Source: an uncultured Lachnospiraceae bacterium | GTDB lineage: Bacteria > Bacillota > Clostridia > Lachnospirales > Lachnospiraceae | Direction: 5' to 3' | Assembly: GCA_905209865.1 (NCBI GenBank) | Contig: CAJLUP010000021.1 | Location: 1 to 21,521, forward strand | Length of the DNA stretch: 21,521 bases | Part shown: positions 15,567 to 21,521 of the stretch, piece after piece | How the letters are laid out: each line of letters opens with the position of its first letter | Position numbering within the stretch: the stretch's first letter is position 1 | Translations under genes and position numbers: made by a program | Notes under the pieces: generated by a model | Seen by the model: only the letters and a program-made list of their open reading frames with translations | Databases searched by the model: none | Told to the model about the DNA's origin: nothing

Positions 15567-16637
15567 TTACCAGCTTGGGAAGAAAAGATTATTTCCTATA
15601 TTAACGCCTGGTCTGTTTGTTGATCCTGCATAGAGGAAATAGTAACAATCTGCTACCGCGGCAAGTCTTGCGCCGTTGATCGCATCCTCTGCAACCTGAA
15701 TTGACAAAGAAGTAGGTCCTTTTGCTAAAACGCTGTCAAGACGTCCTGTCCATACCGGCTCAAACTGTCCGCTTGCGTAGATAACTCCGCTGATTGAATT
15801 TGGGAATCGAGGACTTTCTACACGATTCAAGATGACAGTTGCAACGGCAAGCAAAGAATCATAATCCTGATGTGCTTCGCACTGCAGGATTGCCGCCAAA
15901 AGCTTGACGTCGGTAGTGGAAGCGTCTATATGTCCTCCGTTATTGGTAATGGTATCGTCATAGCCTCCGTTTTGCTGAGCCTGAAGCTGTGCAAGCCGTT
16001 CGGCTTCGATGCGGGCGGCTTCTTCTGCTTTTGCCTTTTCTAATTTTGCCTGTACATCTGTAAGGTTCGTTGAAGTTTCTTTGGCTTTCGCTTGAAGTTC
16101 AGCCTGCTTTTTCTTAAGCTCATCTTTCAGGTCAAGAAGGGAGTCCTGCTGAGTTTCCAATGTGTTTTTCTGATCTTCAATGTTTTTATAAATCTCTTTC
16201 AGATCATCCAGGGCAGTTTTGTCATACTCGCTCAGATTTTCTATAAAATCTGCCTTGTTTATAAAATCTGCCATGTTTTCTGCTGAAAAGAGCATTTCAA
16301 GAAGTGTTGCGTTCCCGTGTTCATACATATACTTAATACGGGATTTCATGTTTTCATACTGCTCATTTTCATTTTTTTCAGCTTCAACTAGATCATCGGA
16401 AGTACGGGCAATCTCACCGTTTAAAATCTCAACCTGCATTTCGGTTGTGGAAATCTCATCGCTTAAACTGAGAATGTCTTTGTTGATACCGTCTAATTCA
16501 CTTTCGAGTGCAGAAGTTTGTCCTTGTAGATTGTCAATGTTATCATCTGCGAATGAAGGAAAAACTGAAAGTACAATTCCGAGAGAACTGACCAGGATAA
16601 TTCCTGATTTCATCCATCGTTTTTTGCAGAATTTCAT
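15567..16637 (-). CDS. Secreted cell wall hydrolase: PcsB-like coiled coil plus SleB-like catalytic domain
   Basis: The protein has 356 residues. A signal peptide (1-30, ending PSFA) is followed by long coiled-coil helices (about 32-222) that contain the PcsB/EnvC-like segment SRIKYMYEHGNATLLEMLFSAENMADFINKADF. A short Gly/Asn/Thr linker leads to a SleB/Hydrolase_2 domain (about 243-356). There LLAAILQCEA places the likely catalytic glutamate at E254, followed by AVATVILNRVESPRFPNSISGVIY and QFEPV. SleB-type enzymes are lytic transglycosylases acting on spore cortex or cell wall. The coiled coil suggests control by the FtsEX division complex, as known for PcsB, so a role in daughter-cell separation is more likely than germination; this is inference. 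AAGGAA precedes the ATG. Confidence 0.85.
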   Translation of the reverse strand: MKFCKKRWMKSGIILVSSLGIVLSVFPSFADDNIDNLQGQTSALESELDGINKDILSLSDEISTTEMQVEILNGEIARTSDDLVEAEKNENEQYENMKSRIKYMYEHGNATLLEMLFSAENMADFINKADFIENLSEYDKTALDDLKEIYKNIEDQKNTLETQQDSLLDLKDELKKKQAELQAKAKETSTNLTDVQAKLEKAKAEEAARIEAERLAQLQAQQNGGYDDTITNNGGHIDASTTDVKLLAAILQCEAHQDYDSLLAVATVILNRVESPRFPNSISGVIYASGQFEPVWTGRLDSVLAKGPTSLSIQVAEDAINGARLAAVADCYYFLYAGSTNRPGVNIGNNLFFPSW

Positions 16638-16682
16638 AAATTTAAATTCCTTTCTTAAAGCATTTTTAGGTGCTGAACAATC

Positions 16683-16711
16683 ATTATACTACAAATTGCG
16701 TTATTTGGCAA
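16683..16711 (-). promoter_or_regulatory. Promoter for the wall hydrolase gene
   Basis: Read on the minus strand, TTGCCA (16711-16706) and TATAAT (16688-16683) are 17 bases apart, a perfect -10 box. The leader to the ATG is about 40 bases. Confidence 0.65.
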
Positions 16712-16724
16712 ACTCTGATATGAT
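16696..16724 (+). promoter_or_regulatory. Possible promoter for the HAD phosphatase-uppP pair
   Basis: TTGCGT (16696-16701) and TATGAT (16719-16724) are 17 bases apart on the plus strand. It physically overlaps the opposite-facing promoter of the wall hydrolase gene. Confidence 0.4.
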
Positions 16725-16833
16725 AGAGCCATGATCTTCCATGAAAAACAGTTGTTTTCTGTCTGTTTCCAAAGAAAACACCAGGACGGAAAAAGGATAT
16801 ATGCAGGCAGGGCACAGAGAAATGAGGTGTATT

Positions 16834-17682
16834 ATGACACATAAGATAAAAATGGTCGGACTTGATCTGGACGGAACTTTATTGACCGATAAAAAAGAAC
16901 TGACAAAGCGGACGCGAAACGTTCTTGAGAGGGCAATCCGGGAAGGGGTTGTTGTGCTTGTGGCGACAGGACGTCCGTGGATGGGAGTACCGGAAGAATT
17001 AAGAGAATTTCCGGGGATGGATTACGCGCTGACATCTAATGGGGCAAGAATCATTGATACACGCACAGGACAAGTGATAGAAGAGCATTTACTTCCTGTC
17101 GAATCCGCGAAAAAGGCGTTGGAAATCTGTCGAAAATATGATACTCTACAAGAGGTATATTTTGACGGACAGGGGTACGCTCCGGCAGAAAAGATGGCGC
17201 TTGTGGAACGATACCACAAAAATCCGAATATGTGGGAATATATGCGGAAAACGCGTATTCCGGTAGAAGATCTGTTTGGACTTGTGGACAGGGAAAACAG
17301 AGGTCTTGATAAAACGCAGGCGCTGTTTGCGGATATGGAAGAAAGAAAAATCGCATGGAAAGAGCTTGCCCGTCATAAAGATTTAGAACTGGTCGGTTCT
17401 CTTCGATATAATATAGAGATCAACGCGGCGGGCGTCAACAAAGGAACCGGACTCGTCAATCTAGGTAAAAGACTTGGGATTAAAAGAGAAGAGATCATGG
17501 CATGCGGAGACGGAGATAATGATACCGTAATGCTTAAAGAAGTCGGTTTCGGAGTTGCAATGGCGAACGGAGAGCCGCATGTAAAGGAGACCGCAGATTA
17601 TATCACCCTGTCAAACGAAGAGGACGGCGTTGCAGAAGTGATTGAGAGATTCGTTCTCGGAGGAGGAGAAACAAGATGTTAG
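16834..17682 (+). CDS. Cof-type HAD family phosphatase
   Basis: A 282-residue cytoplasmic hydrolase of the HAD superfamily, class IIB. Motif I, DLDGTLLTDK, carries the nucleophile D11 and general acid D13. Motif II is the threonine in VATGRPW. The distal metal-binding motif is ACGDGDNDTVMLKEVG. Such enzymes dephosphorylate sugar phosphates, flavin or pyridoxal phosphates; the substrate is not predictable here. The frame is open from 16741, but the ATG at 16834 with GAGGTG before it is chosen since MTHKIKMVGLDLDGTL is the normal family start. The stop lies inside the uppP gene (7-base overlap), so the two are co-translated. Confidence 0.87.
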   Translation: MTHKIKMVGLDLDGTLLTDKKELTKRTRNVLERAIREGVVVLVATGRPWMGVPEELREFPGMDYALTSNGARIIDTRTGQVIEEHLLPVESAKKALEICRKYDTLQEVYFDGQGYAPAEKMALVERYHKNPNMWEYMRKTRIPVEDLFGLVDRENRGLDKTQALFADMEERKIAWKELARHKDLELVGSLRYNIEINAAGVNKGTGLVNLGKRLGIKREEIMACGDGDNDTVMLKEVGFGVAMANGEPHVKETADYITLSNEEDGVAEVIERFVLGGGETRC

Positions 17683-18503
17683 AAGCGTTAAAAGTAATTA
17701 TATTCGGTATTGTGGAAGGAATTACGGAATGGCTGCCGATCAGCAGCACCGGACATTTGATCCTGTTGGAAGAAGTGCTGCAGTTAAAACAGAATCAGTC
17801 ATTTCTTGATATGTTTTATGTCGTGATCCAGCTTGGCGCGATATTGGCGGTTGTCGTAATGTATTTCCATAAGCTGAATCCGTTTTCGCCGAAGAAGACG
17901 CAGAAGCAGAAGATGCTGACGATCCAGCTATGGGTCAAAGTTATCATAGGTTCGATCCCTGCAATGCTGATCGGACTGCCCTTTAATGATTTTATAGAAG
18001 AGAAGTTTAACAATTCTTATGTTGTTGCGGCTACATTGATTATTTACGGAGTTTTGTTTATTGTGATCGAAAATTATCAGAAAGATAAACAGCCGAAAGT
18101 GGAGAAGCTTTCCCAGCTTACAGTACAGACAGTTCTGATCATCGGAGTATTTCAGGCGCTTGCACTGATTCCGGGAACGTCTCGTTCCGGTGCGACGATC
18201 GTGGGCGCGCTTTTGATCGGAGTGTCAAGAAGCGTTGCGGCAGAATTTACATTTTTCCTTGCAATTCCTGCAATGTTCGGAGCAAGCTTTTTGAAATTGA
18301 TCAAATTCGGTTTGAATTTTACGGGAATGCAGATATTTTTGCTTCTGCTTGGAACAGCGGTTTCATTTGTCGTTTCAATCTTTGCAATCAAATTCCTTAT
18401 GCAGTATATCAGGAAGCATGATTTTAAAGTATTTGGTTATTACAGAATCGTTTTGGGTGTGATCGTACTTCTTTATTTTGGAATAAAAACGCTGCTTGCA
18501 TAA
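17676..18503 (+). CDS. uppP: Undecaprenyl-diphosphatase (BacA/UppP)
   Basis: An integral membrane enzyme of 275 residues that converts undecaprenyl diphosphate to undecaprenyl phosphate, recycling the lipid carrier for peptidoglycan and other wall polymers; overproduction is known to give bacitracin resistance. The two diagnostic motifs are present: EGITEWLPISSTGHLILLEE (residues 14-33), with the catalytic glutamates and serines, and PGTSRSGATI with its arginine (about 164-173). About eight hydrophobic segments and normal length indicate a complete enzyme. The ATG follows GGAGGAGG and overlaps the end of the HAD gene. No T-rich terminator is visible directly after the stop. Confidence 0.95.
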   Translation: MLEALKVIIFGIVEGITEWLPISSTGHLILLEEVLQLKQNQSFLDMFYVVIQLGAILAVVVMYFHKLNPFSPKKTQKQKMLTIQLWVKVIIGSIPAMLIGLPFNDFIEEKFNNSYVVAATLIIYGVLFIVIENYQKDKQPKVEKLSQLTVQTVLIIGVFQALALIPGTSRSGATIVGALLIGVSRSVAAEFTFFLAIPAMFGASFLKLIKFGLNFTGMQIFLLLLGTAVSFVVSIFAIKFLMQYIRKHDFKVFGYYRIVLGVIVLLYFGIKTLLA

Positions 18504-18539
18504 CAAATATTTTCCGAAAAGAGAGTGAGTAATAAAATG

Positions 18540-18638
18540 ATGCATAAATGATTTGAAATATGCATAAAACCATGTATAATATACAAAAAAGTGGAAAATG
18601 AGTGCATAAAAGCGAAAAAAGTACTTGATTTTTATGCA
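18540..18638. repeat. Four copies of TGCATAAA in the amino-acid transporter promoter region
   Basis: TGCATAAA occurs at 18541-18548, 18561-18568 and 18603-18610 in direct orientation and at 18631-18638 inverted (TTTATGCA). The first two are 9-base repeats, ATGCATAAA, exactly 20 bases apart. Copies two and four lie inside the spacers of the two predicted promoters, as operators would. The element resembles an arginine-repressor (ArgR) half-box, but that match is by eye only. Confidence 0.6.
18553..18580 (+). promoter_or_regulatory. Upstream promoter (P1) of the amino-acid transporter
   Basis: TTGAAA (18553-18558) and a consensus TATAAT (18575-18580) are 16 bases apart. A TGCATAAA element fills the spacer. 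Confidence 0.65.
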
Positions 18639-18652
18639 AAACGTGTTAGAAT
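18625..18652 (+). promoter_or_regulatory. Downstream promoter (P2) of the amino-acid transporter
   Basis: TTGATT (18625-18630) and TAGAAT (18647-18652) are 16 bases apart, with an inverted TGCATAAA in the spacer. Start would be near 18659, about 58 bases before the ATG. Confidence 0.5.
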
Positions 18653-18716
18653 GAAGGTCATGAGCTGCAGAATGATTCAGCATTGAGTAATGAAATCATA
18701 AATGGAGGGTACAAAA

Positions 18717-19592
18717 ATGAAGAAGTTTTTAGCAGTAGTTTTGAGCGCAGCGCTTGTTGCCGGACTGGCGGTAGGCTGCGGAAGTAAAGAAGATGACAAG
18801 ACAGAAGATAAAGGAAGCAGCGCGAAGACAGCGAAGGTGATCGATGTTGATCTGACGAATGAGGAATATGCTTTTGGTATTGATAAAGATCAGCCGGAAC
18901 TTATTGAGCAGGTGAATGCATTCATCAAAGAAGTAAAAGAAGACGGAACACTGGACGAGATTTGTGACAAATATTTCGGAGGCGGAGAGCCGACAGCAGT
19001 AGAATCAGCGAAGCTTGACGAGAGTAAAGATCAGTTAGTTGTTGCTACAAACGCAGCGTTTGAGCCGTTTGAGTATACAAAGGGTGACAAATATGTCGGA
19101 ATCGACATGGAACTGGCAGCTCTTCTTGCGGAGAAACTCGGAAAAGAACTTGTAATTCAGAATATGGATTTCGATGCAGTATGTCTTTCCGTTGGACAGC
19201 ATAAATGTGATCTTGCTATCGCAGGACTTACAGTGAATGATGAAAGAAAAGAATATGTAACATTCTCAGATACATATTATCAGGCTTCACAGCGTCTGAT
19301 CGTTCCGAGCGATGACAAGACATTCGATGATCTGAAAGATGCAGATGCAGTTGCAGCAAAACTCGGAGAATTAACAAAAGAAGATAAGATCGGCGTACAG
19401 CAGGGAACAACAGCACAGAGCTACATTGAAGGAGACGAAGATTTCGGATTTGAAGGACTTCCGGCTACATGTCAGCCGTACAAGAGCGGATCACTTGCAG
19501 TTCAGGATATGCTGAATGGAAATATCAAATATGTGATCATCGATGCGGCTCCTGCTACAGCGATCACAGAAGCAATTAATGCAATGCAGTAA
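18717..19592 (+). CDS. Amino-acid ABC transporter substrate-binding lipoprotein, apparently circularly permuted
   Basis: A 291-residue lipoprotein, with the signal peptide ending LAVG before lipidated C21, that should capture a polar amino acid for the permease and ATPase downstream. The order of fold segments is unusual. Residues 40-89 (VIDVDLTNEEYAFGIDKDQP ... IKEVKEDGTLDEICDKYFG) are what normally ends a family-3 binding protein. After a short linker, residues 107-120 (LVVATNAAFEPFEY) start the normal N-terminal lobe, followed by YVGIDMELAALLAEKLG, the DLAIAGLTVNDERKEYVTFSDTYY region and the second lobe. The protein stops at VIIDAAPATAITEAINAMQ, just where the missing segment would begin. 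The permuted chain would make each lobe continuous, joined by one hinge strand. GGAGGG precedes the ATG; the ATG at 18702 is less likely. Confidence 0.9.
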   Translation: MKKFLAVVLSAALVAGLAVGCGSKEDDKTEDKGSSAKTAKVIDVDLTNEEYAFGIDKDQPELIEQVNAFIKEVKEDGTLDEICDKYFGGGEPTAVESAKLDESKDQLVVATNAAFEPFEYTKGDKYVGIDMELAALLAEKLGKELVIQNMDFDAVCLSVGQHKCDLAIAGLTVNDERKEYVTFSDTYYQASQRLIVPSDDKTFDDLKDADAVAAKLGELTKEDKIGVQQGTTAQSYIEGDEDFGFEGLPATCQPYKSGSLAVQDMLNGNIKYVIIDAAPATAITEAINAMQ

Positions 19593-19730
19593 ATTTTCTG
19601 TAAAGCAGGGAAACAATAGGTGCGATCCGAAGAGCGGTTTCTGAAACAGAGATAAGGAACGAAAAAGAATCCGGATCAGGCAGCTTTGAGGCGGGGCGTT
19701 TTGCAAAAAAACAAAAAACAGGATTGAGTC

Positions 19731-19785
19731 AGAAAGGAAAATACGGGTATTCTCCGAAGCAGGGGGTATCGGCGTTTTCCTTTCT
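19731..19785 (+). promoter_or_regulatory. Stem-loop between binding protein and permease genes
   Basis: AGAAAGGAAAA (19731-19741) pairs perfectly with TTTTCCTTTCT (19775-19785) around a 33-base interior that can form a small extra stem (CCGA 19753-19756 with TCGG 19769-19772). Only TTT follows shortly after. It sits in the 229-base gap between the two genes and probably acts as an mRNA-stabilising or partly terminating element that keeps binding-protein output above permease output. Nothing else is recognisable in this gap. Confidence 0.5.
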
Positions 19786-19821
19786 TTGGACGTTTGAGAG
19801 AAGAAAGCAAAGAGGAAAGTA

Positions 19822-20532
19822 ATGGGTAATTTTAGTGCAAAAGTAGATAAGTTTATAGAAATATTTATCGATCAAAATGGCTATGTGAAAGTTGTACAAG
19901 GTTTGCAGAACACAGTCCTTATTGCAGTTGTCGGTCTGGTTATCGGTATTTTGATCGGTACGATCATTGCAACGGCAAGAGTACTGCCGAAATATAAACT
20001 GTTTCCGCGAATCTTGAACGGAATATGCAGTGTTTATGTGGCAATGTTCAGAGGGACGCCGATGGTTGTCCAGCTTCTTGTATTTTATTATGTACTTCTT
20101 CCGATTATCGGATGGAATATAACGGGCGTCCAAGTGGCGATGCTTGTATTTGGACTGAACAGCGGCGCATATATTTCAGAGATTATGCGAAGCGGAATTC
20201 AGTCTGTGGACAGCGGACAGATGGAAGCGGGACGGGCAGTTGGTTTAAGCTTCGGAGCAAGTATGATGAAGATCGTTATTCCGCAGGCAGTTAAAAATAT
20301 TCTTCCGACGCTCGGAAATGAGTTTATCGCATTGATTAAAGAGACGTCAGTCGTAAGTTTTGTAGGCGCTGCAGATTTGTATGTGGCATTTAACTATATC
20401 GGAACAAACAGCTATGAGTTCATGGTTCCGTATCTTGTAATGGCGCTCATTTATATTGCATTGATCCTTGTTGTGACATTGCTTGTAAAATTATTGGAAA
20501 GGAGCCTGAAGAAGAGTGATAGACGTAATTAA
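19822..20532 (+). CDS. Polar amino-acid ABC transporter permease (HisM/GlnP family)
   Basis: A 236-residue membrane subunit with about five helices. The EAA loop that contacts the ATPase is clear: EAGRAVGLSFGASMMKIVIP followed by QAVKNILPTLGNEFIALIKETS. The N-terminal FRGTPMVVQLLVFYY segment is diagnostic of the His/Glu/Gln/Arg permease family. It has no partner permease in the operon, so it should work as a homodimer. GAGGAAAG precedes the ATG. Its last 17 bases overlap the ATPase gene, which begins with GTG. The preceding 229-base gap carries a stem-loop and separates it from the binding-protein gene. Confidence 0.92.
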   Translation: MGNFSAKVDKFIEIFIDQNGYVKVVQGLQNTVLIAVVGLVIGILIGTIIATARVLPKYKLFPRILNGICSVYVAMFRGTPMVVQLLVFYYVLLPIIGWNITGVQVAMLVFGLNSGAYISEIMRSGIQSVDSGQMEAGRAVGLSFGASMMKIVIPQAVKNILPTLGNEFIALIKETSVVSFVGAADLYVAFNYIGTNSYEFMVPYLVMALIYIALILVVTLLVKLLERSLKKSDRRN

Positions 20533-21340
20533 TCTTAGAAAAAGCTTTGGTGATCTTGAGATCTTAAAGGGCATCAATATCACGATCAATAAAGGCGACA
20601 TCGTCGCAGTGCTCGGACCGTCAGGTTCCGGAAAAAGTACGTTTCTCCGCTGCTTAAACTGTATGGAAGATCCGACTTCGGGAAATATTGTTTTTAAGGG
20701 AGTCGATATCGCGGATATGAAAGTTGATATTAATGTACATCGACGCCATATGGGAATGGTATTTCAACATTTTAATCTGTTTAATAATAAGACGGTGCTT
20801 CAAAATGTGATGATGGCTCCGGCATATCTGCAGTGTAAAGATCTGAAGAAAGCAAAAAATAAAAACAGGATGATCCGTTTGAAAAATATGTTCCGAAGCA
20901 GCAAAGAGGAACTGATCCCGATCACGACGACGAAGGAACAGATCAAAAGCGACACAAAGAAGCAGGCGCTCGATCTGCTTAAGCGGATCGGTCTTGATGA
21001 TAAGGCAGACGTTTATCCGTCTACTTTGTCCGGCGGACAGAAGCAGAGGGTTGCAATCATCCGTTCTCTGGCGATGAATCCGGATGTGATCTTGTTTGAT
21101 GAACCGACGTCGGCTCTTGATCCTGAGATGGTAGGAGAAGTTCTTGAATTGATGAAGAAGCTTGCGCAGGAAGGGATGACGATGGTTGTTGTGACGCATG
21201 AAATGGGATTTGCAAAAGAGGTTGCATCGAGGGTGATCTTCATGGATGACGGACAGATCGTAGAGGAAGCAGAACCGGAAGAATTTTTCGGCAATCCGAA
21301 GAATCCGAGATTGAAAGAATTTTTGTCGAAAATTCTGTAA
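20516..21340 (+). CDS. Polar amino-acid ABC transporter ATPase (GlnQ/HisP family) with basic insertion
   Basis: A 274-residue ATPase that drives uptake with the permease upstream. Walker A GPSGSGKST begins at 34, the Q-loop glutamine is Q84 in VFQHFNLF, the signature LSGGQKQR is at 171-178, Walker B VILFDEPTSALDP begins at 191, and the switch histidine is in VVTHEMGFA. It is about 30 residues longer than the usual 240-245. The extra length is a Lys/Arg-rich stretch at about 107-147 (CKDLKKAKNKNRMIRLKNMF and onward) in the helical subdomain between Q-loop and signature. Translation starts at GTG 20516 inside the permease gene, with AAAGGAG about 11 bases upstream. The specific amino acid is not predictable. 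Confidence 0.92.
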   Translation: MIDVINLRKSFGDLEILKGINITINKGDIVAVLGPSGSGKSTFLRCLNCMEDPTSGNIVFKGVDIADMKVDINVHRRHMGMVFQHFNLFNNKTVLQNVMMAPAYLQCKDLKKAKNKNRMIRLKNMFRSSKEELIPITTTKEQIKSDTKKQALDLLKRIGLDDKADVYPSTLSGGQKQRVAIIRSLAMNPDVILFDEPTSALDPEMVGEVLELMKKLAQEGMTMVVVTHEMGFAKEVASRVIFMDDGQIVEEAEPEEFFGNPKNPRLKEFLSKIL

Positions 21341-21345
21341 ATAAG

Positions 21346-21384
21346 AAAAGCAGGGTGAATGAAAAACTCTGCTTTTTGTTTTTT
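21346..21384 (+). terminator. Strong intrinsic terminator of the amino-acid transporter operon
   Basis: AAAAGCAGGGT (21346-21356) pairs with ACTCTGCTTTT (21366-21376), with one G-T pair, around a 9-base loop. A T-rich run (TTTTTGTTTTTT overall) completes it, starting six bases after the stop codon. Confidence 0.9.
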
Positions 21385-21444
21385 CAGCAGACCGTAAAAA
21401 GTGGGAGACGGAGTTGTCTGCGTTGTGTCAGAGCGAGGTAAAAA

Positions 21445-21521
21445 ATGAAATACGAACGAATTTATAAGGCGAAATTTGTAGAGCGTCCGAACCGTTTTAT
21501 TGCCTATGTGGAATTAAACGG
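21445..21521 (+). CDS. sfsA: SfsA family DNA/RNA nuclease, 5' part (runs off window)
   Basis: The first 25 codons, beginning MKYERIYKAKFVERPNRF and continuing IAYVELN, match the conserved start of SfsA ('sugar fermentation stimulation' protein), where FxERPNRF is the characteristic opening of the OB-like N-terminal domain. SfsA proteins are about 230 residues and are now described as nucleic-acid binding nucleases. GCGAGG stands before the ATG. The gene lies after the strong terminator at 21346-21384 and must have its own promoter in the short gap, where none is convincing. Confidence 0.75.
   Translation, partial: MKYERIYKAKFVERPNRFIAYVELN

Noticed and set aside
16741..16833. N-terminal extension of the HAD phosphatase
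   Set aside because: The extra 31 residues precede the family's normal start and have no ribosome site; GAGGTG stands before ATG 16834.
18375..18683. Minus-strand open frames over the uppP 3' end and transporter promoter
   Set aside because: They are composed mainly of Phe, Tyr, His and Cys, as expected from AT-rich non-coding DNA, and overlap promoter elements and uppP.

Overview
The window reads as a chromosomal segment of a gut-type Lachnospiraceae bacterium (Clostridia; the Mediterraneibacter, Dorea and Blautia neighbourhood). This placement is inference. It rests on moderate GC, GGAGG-type ribosome sites, a DUF6465 lysine/alanine-rich protein, a GH123 surface enzyme ending in a PQTGD sorting signal, a PcsB-like coiled coil joined to a SleB-like hydrolase, and a GldA / GldFG fusion / DUF4340 transporter. 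I see no rRNA, tRNA, CRISPR array, transposase or phage genes. No gene-free stretch exceeds about 240 bases.

Layout. 1-261: 3' end of a UPF0126/TRIC-like membrane protein. 440-1123: DUF6465 protein with its own promoter and a good terminator. 1240-2599: HD-domain phosphohydrolase overlapping a SIR2 deacylase by 8 bases, abutting a convergent rRNA-type methyltransferase (3460-2600). 3628-10571: a selenium gene set, yedF then selD, a cysteine desulfurase-like enzyme and DUF3343, with a 1134-residue cell-wall-anchored GH123-family glycosidase lying between yedF and selD. 10757-14950: ABC ATPase, GldF-GldG fusion permease and DUF4340 protein, all translationally overlapping, followed by a small zinc-ribbon membrane protein. 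15567-16637 (minus): secreted SleB-like wall hydrolase, facing the zinc-ribbon gene across an 18-bp bidirectional terminator and diverging from a Cof-type HAD phosphatase and uppP. 18717-21340: a polar amino-acid ABC transporter (binding lipoprotein, permease, ATPase) closed by a strong terminator. 21445-end: 5' end of sfsA.

How the parts work together. YedF, SelD, the NifS-like enzyme and DUF3343 match the marker set of the selenium-dependent molybdenum hydroxylase (labile selenium cofactor) trait. No selA, selB or tRNA-Sec is visible here, and SelD uses Cys instead of Sec. The GH123 gene has a promoter of its own and looks like a separate glycan-degrading unit.

The most unusual object is the amino-acid binding lipoprotein at 18717-19592. 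The segment that normally closes this fold at the C-terminus sits just after the lipoprotein signal, and the protein stops where that segment should begin. That is the signature of a circular permutation. Its promoter region carries four copies of an 8-base element, two of them inside the spacers of two predicted promoters, suggesting a repressor-controlled transporter.
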